From [Pseudopropionibacterium] massiliense (GTDB lineage Bacteria > Actinomycetota > Actinomycetes > Propionibacteriales > Propionibacteriaceae): a DNA stretch of 64,000 nt. The stretch is taken from contig NZ_LR027842.1 of the NCBI RefSeq assembly GCF_900607225.1, positions 2,136,980-2,200,979 on the forward strand. Direction: 5' to 3'. A model generated the notes under the pieces. The model was not told where the DNA came from. It worked only from the letters and a program-made list of their open reading frames with translations, and ran no database searches. A program made the position numbers and the translations under genes. Shown piece after piece: positions 45,339-55,773 of this stretch; position 1 is the stretch's first letter; every line of letters begins with the position of its first letter.

Positions 45339-46697
45339 CTACCGGGATGTGGGTTCTTGTTCTGGGACCGTCTCAAGCCGCTGGAACGAAGGTAGATCGG
45401 GAAGCTCCTTGACAAGGTGTAGTGCCGGTTCATTCTCCGGAAATGTGCGCACAGGCCCCGGACCCGTGTGCCTGGTCTCAAATCGAACGGTCACCCTGCC
45501 CAGCCCGGATCCCCACACCCAGCCACGCCCCAGCGAGTCGTGGATCACATCGGCCCCGGGGAAGAACCCGCGTCCCCGAACCCCCGAGGTGTCCACCTCG
45601 ACCTCGGTCTCGGTTCTTCCCGTCTCCGGGGGCTCGTCCTCGAACAGGCGTTCCTGGGCAGCCCGGGTGAAGTTGCTGACCCCGATGCCGAGCAGCCGCA
45701 CCCCCTCGCTGATGTCCACCTCCGTCAGGAGTTCCTCCCCCACTCGGCCGATCACCTCGGCGCGGTCCGTCGCACCCCCCAGCGACCTGGCCTTCGAGAT
45801 CGTCGTGAAATCCGCCATCCGCACCTTGATCGCGACCGTGCGGGCGAAGGACCCGGAGCGTTGCAGCCGCCCGGCAACCGATTCCGCGTCTCGCCTGAGT
45901 ATGGATGCCAGCCGGGGCCGGTCGGTCAGGTCGGTGGGGAACGTGTCCTCCACGGAGATGGATTTCGCCTCCCTTTCCGCCTCCACCTCGCGGGCGTCGC
46001 GGCCATGCGCCAGGTTCCGCAGCGATTCCCCGGCCGCACGGCCCAGTTCACGCACCAGCTCCCGGGGGTCGGCGGCCCGCAGGTCGGCGACGGTGGCCAG
46101 ACCGAGAGCCAGCAGTTTTCCCTCCGTCACCGGCCCCACCCCGGGGATCGCCCGCACCGGCAGCGGGGAGATGAAATCGATCTCCTCGCCGGGAGCGATG
46201 ATCCGAACCCCGTCGGGTTTCGCCGCCTCCGAACCCAGTTTGGCCAGGAACTTGCTGCTGCCCACTCCCACCGATGCCGTCAACCCGGCGGTGCGCCTGG
46301 TCAGCTCCGCCCGCAACCCGGCGACGTGTTCGCCGAGTTTCCCGAGGTCCCAGTCGCTGGCCTCGAGATCGACATAGGCCTCGTCGAAGCTGAGGGGCTC
46401 CACCAACGGCGAGACCTCCCGCAGCAGCTCCATGACCGCCTGCGAGGACTGCCGATAGGCACCGAACCTGCCGCCCAGGAAGGCAGCGTGCGGGCAGCGG
46501 CGCCTGGCCTCCGTCCCCGACATGGCGGATCGCACCCCGAAAACCCGGGCCTCGTAGCTGGCGGTGGCCACCACTCCCCGCGGCCCGGCGCCGCCGACGA
46601 CAACGGGTTTGCCCCTGAGGCTGGGTTTGTCGCGCTGTTCCACCGCGGCGAAGAACGCGTCCAGGTCCAGGTGCAGGATGCTGGATGTGGATCGCAT
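45339..46697 (-). CDS. dinB: DNA polymerase IV (Y family)
   Basis: The 452-residue translesion polymerase has the Y-family catalytic blocks ILHLDLDAFFAAVEQ at the N-terminus and SFDEAYVDLEASD with the second acidic pair. VGVGSSKFLAKLGSEAAKPDG and the thumb motif IPGVGPVTEGKLLALGL follow. The little-finger domain and a C-terminal extension of about 90 residues come next, without a clear beta-clamp motif. The ATG at 46697 fits the family start; a GTG at 46727 is also in frame. It is followed by tRNA-Leu on the same strand. Confidence 0.95.
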   Translation of the reverse strand: MRSTSSILHLDLDAFFAAVEQRDKPSLRGKPVVVGGAGPRGVVATASYEARVFGVRSAMSGTEARRRCPHAAFLGGRFGAYRQSSQAVMELLREVSPLVEPLSFDEAYVDLEASDWDLGKLGEHVAGLRAELTRRTAGLTASVGVGSSKFLAKLGSEAAKPDGVRIIAPGEEIDFISPLPVRAIPGVGPVTEGKLLALGLATVADLRAADPRELVRELGRAAGESLRNLAHGRDAREVEAEREAKSISVEDTFPTDLTDRPRLASILRRDAESVAGRLQRSGSFARTVAIKVRMADFTTISKARSLGGATDRAEVIGRVGEELLTEVDISEGVRLLGIGVSNFTRAAQERLFEDEPPETGRTETEVEVDTSGVRGRGFFPGADVIHDSLGRGWVWGSGLGRVTVRFETRHTGPGPVRTFPENEPALHLVKELPDLPSFQRLETVPEQEPTSR

Positions 46698-46739
46698 ACG
46701 GGTCAGGTTAGTGATCTCCCCCGACACGAACCGACCGGT

Positions 46740-47219
46740 TCATCCGGGCGCCGGGGTGGGTCGGTACTGCACGAAGTCATACCCCTCGTGGATCTCGCGG
46801 CTGATCTCGGTCCATTCGTGAGAGGCGACAACCGGGAAGGTGGCCGCCCCTTCCGGTTCCTGATGGACGTGGGTGATGTCCAGCTCCGTCAGGTAGGGCC
46901 ACGCCGCCGCGTAGATCTCCCCGCCCCCACCGATGAAACAGATCTTCTCGGGAGTGGTGTGCGCCAGCCGGAGGGCCTCCTCGATGGAATGGGCCACCTC
47001 GACACCCTCCGCCGACCAGCCCGGTTGCCGGGTGACGACGATCGTGCGGCGGTCAGGCAGCAGCCCGATCTGTTCGTGGGTTCGTCTCCCGAAGACGATG
47101 GTGTTCCCGGTGGTGACCGCCTTGAAACGGCGGAAGTCGGCGGGGATGTGCCAGAGCATGTCCTTCCCCGACCCGATCACGCCGTTGTCGGCCACCGCGG
47201 CTATGGCGACTATTCGCAT
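46740..47219 (-). CDS. folA: Dihydrofolate reductase
   Basis: FolA reduces dihydrofolate with NADPH. The 159-residue protein shows AAVADNGVIG, MLWHIPADFRRFK (with the catalytic Asp), NTIVFGRRTHEQIG and CFIGGGGEIYAAAWP. AAGGAG lies five bases before the ATG at 47219. It is not next to thyA, which sits 9.8 kb away on the same strand, so the pair that commonly forms an operon is separated here. Confidence 0.94.
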   Translation of the reverse strand: MRIVAIAAVADNGVIGSGKDMLWHIPADFRRFKAVTTGNTIVFGRRTHEQIGLLPDRRTIVVTRQPGWSAEGVEVAHSIEEALRLAHTTPEKICFIGGGGEIYAAAWPYLTELDITHVHQEPEGAATFPVVASHEWTEISREIHEGYDFVQYRPTPAPG

Positions 47220-47421
47220 CAGTTCTCCTTGATGTCCAGCACCGAACGCCCGTCGGCCGGGAACTTCACCACTACGGCTGCCCCGTGATTCGTTCCCGCG
47301 ACGTCGATGTGAATCCTCCCACATCGCCGGCGGGCGCCCCGTGGGCCACGCGGTCCTTCCCCAGGCATGCGGAGAGGATCACGCTGAGGAAACTGTCAGT
47401 GGGCTCGGGCAGAATTGCGAC

Positions 47422-49674
47422 GTGGTCGAGTTCTTCGGGGTCAGGCATCATTCGCCGGCGGCGGCGCGGCTGGTCGCCCGGCGGATCGCGGACCGCCCAC
47501 CCGCGGCCGTGCTGATCGAGGGCCCCGCCGAGTACAACCAGCGCATCGAGGAGCTGATGCTCGGCCACGAGCTGCCCGTCATGCTCTACTCGTGGGCTCC
47601 CATGTTCCCGGACGCCCCCGAGGACAGCGTGGATTGGGGCATCCGCCGGGGCAGTTTCTACCCGCTGACCGACTACAGCCCCGAATGGGTCGCCCTGCGC
47701 ACCGCGCACCGGGCGGGGGCGCCGGTCGAGTTCATCGACCTGCCCTGGCTGGCCTTCGCGGACATCGCCGTGGCGGAGAACCGATACGCCGAGGCCCCGG
47801 TCACTGAGGAGGCCTCGGAAAGACTGGTCCGGGAGTTCGGCGTCGACGACATGGCCGGCCTGTTCGACGAACTGATCGAGATCGACCCGGAGCTCTCGCT
47901 GGAGTCGTACCGGGAACGGATCGGGTTGCTCGGATCGATCCTGCGCGGCGAACCCGATCGGGAGACCGAGACGCGCGAGGCGCACATGGCGTACCGGATC
48001 ACCGACGCCCGGCGGCGTTTCGGCGACGACCTGCTGGTGGTCTGCGGGGCCGCCCACGTCGACGGGTTGAAGACGCTGCTGTCGAGGGACGTGGAACCGG
48101 TGGAGGTGTGGATGCCACCGGCCGGCGACGACCGCTACGGCATCGCCCTGACCCCCACCTCCTACGCAGCTCTCGACGCTCTCGACGGCTACGACGCGGG
48201 CCAGCCGAATCCCGGTTTCTACGACCGTCTGTACCGGGATCGCGCCGAGGGGCGGCGTGACACCAGCGAGGAACTCCTGGGGCAGGTCGTACTGGAGCTG
48301 CGCAGGGCGAAACAGTTCGTCTCCCCCGCCGACCTGATCGCGGTGCAGGCCACCGCCGGGGCCCTCTCCCAGCTGCGGGGACATCAGCAGATCTGGCGCA
48401 CCGATCTCGTCGAGGGAATCACGACCGCCCTCGTCAAGGACGATTCCGGGAAGGATCATCCGCTGCTGGTCCACGTCAACGACGCCCTGCGCGGCGACCG
48501 GCTCGGTCACCTGGCCGCGGGCACCCGGCAACCGCCGCTGACGCTTGAGCTCCGGGCCGACCTGGAGGCCCTGGGGTTGCTTCCCGCGCCGAGGAGGAGG
48601 GAGGAGCCCGCAGACCTGTCGAGCGATCTCGGTCTGTTGCGTTCGCGGCTGCTGCACTCCTTGGTGGCCCTGGAGATCCCGGGCGTCAGGCTGGCCGCCA
48701 GCGCGGACGATGACGGCGTCGAACGCTGGCTCCTGGTGTGGACCCCGGCCTTCGAGGGTTCCCTGGTGGAGGCCGCCCGGTACGGGGGCAACCGGGAGCA
48801 GGCGGTGACCGCTCGCCTGCTGGAACGCGCCGCCGACATCACATCGGATCCGGCGGCCGCCGCGGAACTGGTCCTGGAGGCCGCGCTGTGCGGGGTGGCC
48901 CGCCTGTCGGTCAGTCTCCAGTCCCGCACCGAGACCCTGCTCGTCACGTCCACCAATCTGATGGGCATCGGCGCCGCGGTTGGTGTGCTGATGCGGCTCT
49001 ACCGCTACGACCCGATCCTGCGAGCCACCGGTCGCGCGGATCTGGGGCGCCTGCTGGGGGTGGCCTTCGATCGTTCGGTGCGGCTGCTGGAACGTCTCTC
49101 GCCGCTGCCGGAGGGACCGGAGCTGGAGGATTTCATACGGGCCATCCGCCAGTTGACCGACAGCGCGGAACGGGTGGGTGGAGAACTGGGTCTCGACATC
49201 GACGGCTATCACCAGGCCCTCTCGGTGGCGGTGGAGGACGACCGTCAAGCACCCACCGTCCGGGGAGCCGCCCTGGGCGCCCAGTGGCTGGCCGGGGCGC
49301 GCCCGGACCCGGAGATCGCCGGACTGCTGTCCGTGATCGCGCTTCCCGAACAGCTCGGCGATTTCGTCGCGGGCCTCCTCGGGGTGGCCCGGGAGGCGGC
49401 CCTGCGGCGCCCGGATGCCCTGCGCCGCCTCGACGGCATCCTCACCGGACTGGACGAGGCCGCGTTCTTCGCATCCCTGCCGGGTCTGCGGCGCGCATTC
49501 AGCCGCTACACCCAGCGCGAACGTTTCCAGGTGGCGCAGCTCGTGCTGGGGGAAGCGGCAGGATCGACGCTCCTGGACTTCTCCGGTTCCGCCGAGGACG
49601 CGGCAGCCATCGCGAAATTCGAGTCCGCCGTCGCGGCATCGTTGGATCGTTTCCTCGGGAGGCGGCATGGATGA
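47422..49674 (+). CDS. DUF5682 family protein, first gene of the MoxR-VWA operon
   Basis: The 750-residue soluble protein starts VEFFGVRHHSPAAARLV, with paired histidines and an EGP (LIEGPAEYNQ) that match DUF5682; a later HRAG and GAAHVDGL recall the His/Glu pattern of TraB/PrgY-type proteins. The C-terminal half is helical. No enzymatic function is established. The GTG at 47422 is chosen because the family begins here; the upstream frame lacks similarity. Its end overlaps the VWA gene start by eight bases. It is divergent from folA with about 200 bp between. Confidence 0.78.
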   Translation: MVEFFGVRHHSPAAARLVARRIADRPPAAVLIEGPAEYNQRIEELMLGHELPVMLYSWAPMFPDAPEDSVDWGIRRGSFYPLTDYSPEWVALRTAHRAGAPVEFIDLPWLAFADIAVAENRYAEAPVTEEASERLVREFGVDDMAGLFDELIEIDPELSLESYRERIGLLGSILRGEPDRETETREAHMAYRITDARRRFGDDLLVVCGAAHVDGLKTLLSRDVEPVEVWMPPAGDDRYGIALTPTSYAALDALDGYDAGQPNPGFYDRLYRDRAEGRRDTSEELLGQVVLELRRAKQFVSPADLIAVQATAGALSQLRGHQQIWRTDLVEGITTALVKDDSGKDHPLLVHVNDALRGDRLGHLAAGTRQPPLTLELRADLEALGLLPAPRRREEPADLSSDLGLLRSRLLHSLVALEIPGVRLAASADDDGVERWLLVWTPAFEGSLVEAARYGGNREQAVTARLLERAADITSDPAAAAELVLEAALCGVARLSVSLQSRTETLLVTSTNLMGIGAAVGVLMRLYRYDPILRATGRADLGRLLGVAFDRSVRLLERLSPLPEGPELEDFIRAIRQLTDSAERVGGELGLDIDGYHQALSVAVEDDRQAPTVRGAALGAQWLAGARPDPEIAGLLSVIALPEQLGDFVAGLLGVAREAALRRPDALRRLDGILTGLDEAAFFASLPGLRRAFSRYTQRERFQVAQLVLGEAAGSTLLDFSGSAEDAAAIAKFESAVAASLDRFLGRRHG

Positions 49675-50764
49675 ACGGCTGACGCGCTGGCGCCTGGTGC
49701 TGGGGCGGGGTTCGGAGCAACTCGAGGACCTGGATTCCCGGCAGCAGGCCCGCTCCGACGCCCTGGGATATCTGTACGACCGGGAGGGGCAGGGATGCGG
49801 TACCGGGACGGGGGACGGATCCTCGAGCCTGACCGTTCCGGAATGGATCAATGAAATCCACACCCTGTTCCCGAAACGCACCGTACGCATCATCGAGGAG
49901 GACGCACTGGAGCGTTACGGCATGGTCGAGCTGGTCACCGACAAGGACCTCCTGGAACGGGTGGAACCCTCCGAAACGCTGCTGCAGGCCATCCTGCAGA
50001 CCAAACACCTGATGAGTTCCGACGTGCTGCAGGCGGCCAGGCAGATCGTGCGGAAGGTCGTCGCGGAACTGGTGGAGAGGATGCGTCCCAGGATCCGGCG
50101 CGCGTTGACGGGTCGACGCGACCCCAACCGGCGCAGCTTCTTCAAGGTGTCGGCGAACTTCGACCCGAAACGCACCATCCGCGCCAATCTGAAGAACTAC
50201 TCGGTGGAAACACGGCAACTGGTCATCTCGGAACCGGTCTTCTACTCGCGCACCCGCAGGCAGTCGGAGAAGTGGCAGTTCATGGTCGTGGTGGACCAGT
50301 CGGGCTCGATGGCCGAATCCGTGATCCACTCGGCCGTCACGGCCTCCATCTTCCACGAACTCCCGGCGCTGAGGAACCATCTGATCGCCTTCGACACCTC
50401 GGTGGTCGACCTCACCTCGGACATCGCCGATCCCGTCGAGACGCTGATGAAGGTGCAGCTCGGTGGGGGCACCGACATCGCCCGGGCCATGCGCTACGCG
50501 GAATCGCTCATCACCGAACCGAGAAGGGCCATGGTGGTGCTCATCACGGACCTGTACGAGGGTGGATCGGTGCACGACCTGATCCAGTGCGTCACCCGGA
50601 TGGTCCAGGGCGGCAGCAAGGTGCTGATCCTGGGTGCGCTGACCACTGGCGGGGCGGCCTCCTTCGACGAGGAGCTGGGGCGGCGGCTGGCCGCACAGGG
50701 CGCACGGGTGGGGGTCATGACCCCGTACGAGCTGGCCGACTGGGTGGCGGGGGTGATCCGGTGA
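49667..50764 (+). CDS. VWA domain protein (CoxE-like)
   Basis: The 365-residue protein has a helical N-terminal region and a von Willebrand A domain from about residue 203. Its MIDAS motif is Asp210, Ser212 and Ser214 (VVVDQSGSMAES), followed by the GGGTDIARAM threonine block. Such CoxE-type proteins work with a MoxR-family AAA partner, which is encoded at the end of this operon. The ATG follows GGGAGG and overlaps the previous gene; its end overlaps the next by GTGA. Confidence 0.88.
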   Translation: MDERLTRWRLVLGRGSEQLEDLDSRQQARSDALGYLYDREGQGCGTGTGDGSSSLTVPEWINEIHTLFPKRTVRIIEEDALERYGMVELVTDKDLLERVEPSETLLQAILQTKHLMSSDVLQAARQIVRKVVAELVERMRPRIRRALTGRRDPNRRSFFKVSANFDPKRTIRANLKNYSVETRQLVISEPVFYSRTRRQSEKWQFMVVVDQSGSMAESVIHSAVTASIFHELPALRNHLIAFDTSVVDLTSDIADPVETLMKVQLGGGTDIARAMRYAESLITEPRRAMVVLITDLYEGGSVHDLIQCVTRMVQGGSKVLILGALTTGGAASFDEELGRRLAAQGARVGVMTPYELADWVAGVIR

Positions 50765-52746
50765 GCCGCCCGGACCTGCTCCGTTTGAGCGACGCAGTGC
50801 TGGAGGACCTGACCAACAAGGGCACCCTGCGGCGGGCCCGGAAGGAGCTCGGCGCCGCATCCCTCAGCGTCACCGAGGCCGACGACGGAACAGTGACGGT
50901 CTCCGACGACGGGACCACCTGCGTCCTGTACGCGAACCGGCCCTTCGCGGAGTGGACCTGTTCCTGCCTGGCCGCGAACAACTGCCGACACATCGTCCGT
51001 GCGATCCTTCACTACCAGGCCGTCTGCCCCGGACCGGGAACCGCCGAGGACGAGAAACCGGATTCGACGGACCTGCCCGGACAGGAGACCCCCGGTGCCG
51101 TGTCCCCCGGGACGAGGGAACCGGAGGCCGTCTTCAATCCGGCCGGCATCACCCGCGAACACCTGAGGGCCAGCCTCTCCCCCGCTGCGCTGAGGCGGGC
51201 CGATCAGCTGGTCGGGCAGGGTCTGCTGGCCCATGTCGGGAGCATCAGGGGAATCTGCGTGGTGCGGATCCACCACCCGACCCCCGTGTCGGTGCGTTTC
51301 CTGGCAGGGGCCGATCTCAACTACGTGCGTTGCACCTGCCACGACCCCGATCCGTGTCTTCACGTCGCGGTGGCGGTCGTTGCCACGGCGGGCAGGCGGT
51401 TCGGGGACACCGGCCTGGTGTCCGTGGCGGGGGACCACTGGCGGCCGGATGCCTCCCTGCTCTCCGAGATCCGCGGGGCCGTCGGTGAGCTGGTGAGGGT
51501 CGGGGCGGAGTCCGGGCACCGGAATCTGCGCGGGGTCTGGCGTCGCCTTGCGGTCAGGGCACGCGAGGCCGAGCTGCATCACGTCGCCGACGTCCTGGAC
51601 GAGTTGTTGGACGAGCTGGCCCGTTACGAGGCCCGCAGCCAGGAGTTCACCCCGTCGCGGCTGGTCGGGTTGTCCGCCGAGCTGTTGGCTCGGGTGATGT
51701 CTTTGAGCAATCCGGAACCGGACCGGATCCCGGATCGGCTCGTCGCCGGTTCCCCCGCCCAACAGACTCGGGTGTCGAAGGCCCGGTTGATCGGCCTGGG
51801 CACCGAGCTCGTCGAGCTGGACGACGAGTGCCGGTTGATCGCGCACCTGGTGGATGCCCGCAGCGGGGCCCCGATGCGGGTCACGAAACGGATCACCGAC
51901 GAGGATCGCAGGCCGTCCTCGCGGCTCGCGGGTGGCCTGGTATCCGGGATCACCATCGGCAGCTGGGGTGGCGGGCAGGTGATGTCGCTGGGTGGCCGGA
52001 TGTTCGGGCACGGGGATTTCTCCCACACCAACAGGTCGGCGGTGGGTCTTCCCGCGGGGGCGATGGACCAGTTGGAGGCGCCGTTCCGGGTGGAGACCAT
52101 CGCCGATCTGGCCACCCAACAGACGCGGCTGCCCGCCGTGCTGGATGATCGTTCCGCGGGCACGGACCTGGCCGCCTGCCGGGTGACCGGCGTCGGGAAC
52201 ATCCACTTCGACCCCGGCATCTCCAGTCTCGTGGCCGACCTGCGGGACGCCGACGGGCAACCGTTCCGGCTGGCCCTCCACCACACCGCCCGCCGCGACG
52301 GAAGCGTGCGCGCCACCCTGGTTCGTCTACGGAGCTGGGAAAAGGATTTCCCCGGGGAGGCCTTCGTCTCGGGACGGTGGCGCTGGGGTGCCAGGAACGT
52401 CGTGGTGGATCCGCTGCTGCTGGTCGGGGACGGCATCCCGCTCCAGCCGCACGTGGCCGAACCCGTCGCGGCGGACGTGGAATGGCGGACCGGGACCGGG
52501 GATGTGCCACTGACCAGCCCGGGGGCCCTGCTGCGGGGGCTCGACTCCCTGCTGGGTGAGCTCCTGCTGGCGGGCGCCGACCGCATCCGTCTCCGCGACC
52601 AGGACTGGCGCAGGTTCATCCGGAAGGCCCGCGGGGCGGGAAGCCAGCTGATTGCGGACCACACCCGGGCCTTCCTCGACCACCGGGACCCGGCCCGGGT
52701 GGAGACGCTGCTGCTGATCTCGGCCTTCGGTGGCCCTCTGGCCTGA
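50761..52746 (+). CDS. SWIM zinc-finger protein
   Basis: The 661-residue protein has a canonical SWIM finger at Cys67-x-Cys69-x5-Cys75-x-His77 (WTCSCLAANNCRH) and a second CTCHDPDPCLH pattern around residues 187-197. SWIM domains bind DNA or proteins and recur in systems with SNF2 helicases, although none is nearby. The rest is globular without a known family. The GTG start overlaps the VWA stop, so both are coupled. Confidence 0.82.
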   Translation: MSRPDLLRLSDAVLEDLTNKGTLRRARKELGAASLSVTEADDGTVTVSDDGTTCVLYANRPFAEWTCSCLAANNCRHIVRAILHYQAVCPGPGTAEDEKPDSTDLPGQETPGAVSPGTREPEAVFNPAGITREHLRASLSPAALRRADQLVGQGLLAHVGSIRGICVVRIHHPTPVSVRFLAGADLNYVRCTCHDPDPCLHVAVAVVATAGRRFGDTGLVSVAGDHWRPDASLLSEIRGAVGELVRVGAESGHRNLRGVWRRLAVRAREAELHHVADVLDELLDELARYEARSQEFTPSRLVGLSAELLARVMSLSNPEPDRIPDRLVAGSPAQQTRVSKARLIGLGTELVELDDECRLIAHLVDARSGAPMRVTKRITDEDRRPSSRLAGGLVSGITIGSWGGGQVMSLGGRMFGHGDFSHTNRSAVGLPAGAMDQLEAPFRVETIADLATQQTRLPAVLDDRSAGTDLAACRVTGVGNIHFDPGISSLVADLRDADGQPFRLALHHTARRDGSVRATLVRLRSWEKDFPGEAFVSGRWRWGARNVVVDPLLLVGDGIPLQPHVAEPVAADVEWRTGTGDVPLTSPGALLRGLDSLLGELLLAGADRIRLRDQDWRRFIRKARGAGSQLIADHTRAFLDHRDPARVETLLLISAFGGPLA

Positions 52747-52806
52747 GAAACCCTGCGGGTGAGGACCACGAAGAATTGTCAGTCCCCTGATCTAGGCTTT
52801 CATGAC

Positions 52807-55773
52807 ATGAAACGGCGCCTGCACCTGACCGAAGGTAGCTCTGACAAGTTCTGGTACATCGATGCGGTCGAGGACCGGGTGACGGTCCGCTACGGACGCA
52901 GCGGCACCGCGGGCACGACGCGGACGAAGCAGTACGAATCCGCGGACAAGGCCCTCGCCGAGGCGGAGAAACAGGTGGCCGCGAAGACCAAGAAGGGCTA
53001 CACCGACGAGGCGTCCGTTTCCCCTGATGCCCTGGCGCAGGTGGAGCTCACCCAGCCCGGCAAGGGAAATGGCACCGGATCCACAGCCGGTGAGAGGACC
53101 GCCCCGCCGGTTCCCGGGTCGCTCACCCCACTGGACGTGCCGGACGTCGACGCCGCTGATCTGGGGTTGAGGATCACTCCTTTTGAGCGGGCCTATGACA
53201 TCGGTGCCGACGTGCGCATCGAGATGGATGATTTGCCATTCGATCCCGAGGAGGAGCGGGACCGGGCCGAGCGCATCGTCTCGGTGGTGGCGACCGACAA
53301 AAATTACTATCGCCGCAGATCCGAACGCCTGCAATTCAGCGAGCTGCTGTTCGACAGGATGCCCGGCCCGGAACGAATCGCGTGGTGGGTGAACCACCTG
53401 AACGACCTGAACGCCAGCCGGGAGAAGTCCTCGTCCTCCCCCAACCACGACATCGCCTGGCCCACGTGGTTGGAGGTGGTGTTGCGCACCAAATGGCGCA
53501 GCCCGCTCGCGGTGCGCGCGGCCGAGCTCGGCAAGCTGGTCGAGGGGGCGTTGATTCTCCGCTCTCTTCTGTTCTTGTTCCCGGAGGCCGATGTCGTCTC
53601 GGCCCGAGCGGAACTGCCGTCTCCGCTGCCCGCGCCGCTCAGCAGTCAGCAGTACTACGGTTACGGGATAACCGACCATTCGGTCTTCACGGCCGCTGGG
53701 TTGGATTCCCTCGATCAGGATGAGGTACGGGGTCTGCTGGAGGCCGTGCCGAAGAACTTTTTGCAGCACAACGACTTCGACAACTTCGCCCTGGTCGGGT
53801 TGGTACTTCCCACCCCCGCCGAGCGGGTCGCGTTCGCCCGTCGCACGGGAGCGCGGGTGGTCGAGTGGAGTGGCGTGGTGCCGTGGCTGGTGGCCACCGG
53901 GCGGGATGGCTTCGGTCTGTTGCTGAGCTGGATTGACCAGCAGGCCCGTGAAACCTCCCACGCAATGCTGCGTTCCGCCGCTGAGGTGGGACACGGCCCG
54001 GGCATGGCCGGATTCTTCTTGGATGCCCTGAAAACCAAGGCGGCCGAAGTTGCGACGGAGTGGCTCCGCGACCACCTTCCCCAGGCTTTGGCCGCCGACC
54101 TGACGCGCACCCAGGCCGGTGCCCTGGCTCCCCTGCTGCGGGAACTGCCTGCCGAACAACTCCGAGGCGTTCTCAAGCGGACGCAGGGCAGCACCCGAGC
54201 CGTCATCGAAGAGATCCTGGCCGAGGCCGCAACCCCTGAACTGCCCGCTGACACCGCTTGGTGGGCGGAGCTCAGTGGATCCACGAATCCACCGAGGACA
54301 CAAAAGTTTCCGTTCAACGCTGATGGCCTGCCACCGATCCTGATCGACGAGCGTCACCGGCTGGGCATCGGTCAGGTGGAGGAACTGCTGCGGGCGTTGA
54401 GCACCACTGAGCGGCACCCTCTGACCGCAGCGGTTCATGACCGGGCCGATCGCCTCAGTCGGGATCGCTTTGCCCTGGCGTTGTTGAACCTCTGGTTGGC
54501 TGCTGGTGCTCCCGCGAAGCTGTCGTGGCTGATGACCGGCGCCGGCTGGCTGGGAGACAGTGAATTCGTCAACGCCCTGACCCCGTTGATCCGGGAATGG
54601 CCGGGAGTCAGTCAGCACCAGCGGGCCGTGAAGGGCCTCACCGCGCTGCGCAACGTCGCCACGGATGAGGCGTTGCAGCAGATCTCCGGGATCGCGGCGA
54701 AGGTGAAGTTCGCCGGCCTGAAGAAACGCGCCGGCCAGGCGATGGACGAGATCGCCGCCCAACGCGGCCTGACCCGCGACGAACTGGAGGACCGTGTCAT
54801 CCCCGACGGGGGTCTCGATGAACGCGGCACCCGCGTCTTCGACTACGGGCCCCGGCGTTTCCTGGCCTATGTGACCCCGGAGGACAAACTGGCCGCACGC
54901 CTCCTGGACGCCGAAGACCACCCCACCGGGAGGGTGCTGAGCACCCTCCCGGCACCCAACAAGAGCGACGACACCGAGCGGGCGAAAGCCGCAAAAGCCG
55001 AGTACAACGCGGTGAAGAAAGCCGTCACAACGCTGGCGAAGGTTCAGCTGGCGCGTTTCGAACGCGCCATGATCCAGGACCGCCGCTGGAGCCCGGAGGA
55101 CCACGCCCGTCTCATCGCTCCCCACCCGGTCCTGAGACGCCTCCTGTCCGGAATCATCTGGGGTTTCTATGACGACGCTGCTCTGGTGGGTACTGCGAGG
55201 ATCGACGAGGACGGCCGGCTCGTCGACCCCGAAGATGAAGCCGTCGATACCACTGGCTGCTCCATCGGCATCGTTCATCCCCTGGAACTGGGCGACGCCA
55301 CCAAGGCCGCCTGGGGCGAGGTGCTGGCCGACTACGAACTCGCCCAGCCGTTCAAGCAGCTCGACCGCCCCGTCTTCCACCTCCCCGCCGGCCAGGGCGA
55401 TGACGTGAAACTCCACGACCTGCCCGAGGGCAAAATCCCCGCGGGCAAGCTCATCGGGGCCTTCACCAGGTACGGCTGGGAACGCGGCGAAGCCCTCGAC
55501 GCAGGCAGCTACTGCATCCACGCCATGGAGATCCCAACAGCCGACCTGACCGCGGTGATCCGCTACACAGGCATGTGGATGGGACCCATGACGGAACAAG
55601 AAGACCAGGAAATCGAGGAGGTTTTCATCCTCAAGGGATGCCACGACCCGAAGAACCTCGGGTGGGGAGACGGTTGGCGCACGAAGAGCCTTGAACGCGT
55701 CCCCTGGAACCAGGTTCCACCCAAGATCACCTCCGAGATCTTGGCCGTTTTGAAGGAGATGTCGAACGCATGA
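52807..55773 (+). CDS. WGR and DUF4132 domain protein
   Basis: The 988-residue protein starts with a WGR-like domain (about 1-80: LHLTEGSSDKFWYIDA, then VRYGRSGTAG where WGR proteins have a Trp-Gly-Arg-type turn). A helical repeat region and a DUF4132 domain at about 690-960 (MIQDRRWSPEDHARLIAPHPVLRRLLSGIIWG and CIHAMEIPTADL) follow. WGR domains sense DNA ends in PARPs, whereas DUF4132 has no assigned role. It is 60 bp after the SWIM gene and its stop overlaps the AAA gene by ATGA. The ATG at 52807 is favoured over 52759 because it starts the WGR domain. Confidence 0.82.
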   Translation: MKRRLHLTEGSSDKFWYIDAVEDRVTVRYGRSGTAGTTRTKQYESADKALAEAEKQVAAKTKKGYTDEASVSPDALAQVELTQPGKGNGTGSTAGERTAPPVPGSLTPLDVPDVDAADLGLRITPFERAYDIGADVRIEMDDLPFDPEEERDRAERIVSVVATDKNYYRRRSERLQFSELLFDRMPGPERIAWWVNHLNDLNASREKSSSSPNHDIAWPTWLEVVLRTKWRSPLAVRAAELGKLVEGALILRSLLFLFPEADVVSARAELPSPLPAPLSSQQYYGYGITDHSVFTAAGLDSLDQDEVRGLLEAVPKNFLQHNDFDNFALVGLVLPTPAERVAFARRTGARVVEWSGVVPWLVATGRDGFGLLLSWIDQQARETSHAMLRSAAEVGHGPGMAGFFLDALKTKAAEVATEWLRDHLPQALAADLTRTQAGALAPLLRELPAEQLRGVLKRTQGSTRAVIEEILAEAATPELPADTAWWAELSGSTNPPRTQKFPFNADGLPPILIDERHRLGIGQVEELLRALSTTERHPLTAAVHDRADRLSRDRFALALLNLWLAAGAPAKLSWLMTGAGWLGDSEFVNALTPLIREWPGVSQHQRAVKGLTALRNVATDEALQQISGIAAKVKFAGLKKRAGQAMDEIAAQRGLTRDELEDRVIPDGGLDERGTRVFDYGPRRFLAYVTPEDKLAARLLDAEDHPTGRVLSTLPAPNKSDDTERAKAAKAEYNAVKKAVTTLAKVQLARFERAMIQDRRWSPEDHARLIAPHPVLRRLLSGIIWGFYDDAALVGTARIDEDGRLVDPEDEAVDTTGCSIGIVHPLELGDATKAAWGEVLADYELAQPFKQLDRPVFHLPAGQGDDVKLHDLPEGKIPAGKLIGAFTRYGWERGEALDAGSYCIHAMEIPTADLTAVIRYTGMWMGPMTEQEDQEIEEVFILKGCHDPKNLGWGDGWRTKSLERVPWNQVPPKITSEILAVLKEMSNA

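Noticed and set aside
45023-45481. Minus-strand open frame crossing the tRNA-Leu
   Set aside because: It runs through the tRNA gene and into the end of dinB, with no domain or ribosome binding site. No other gene is supported in 44717-45243.
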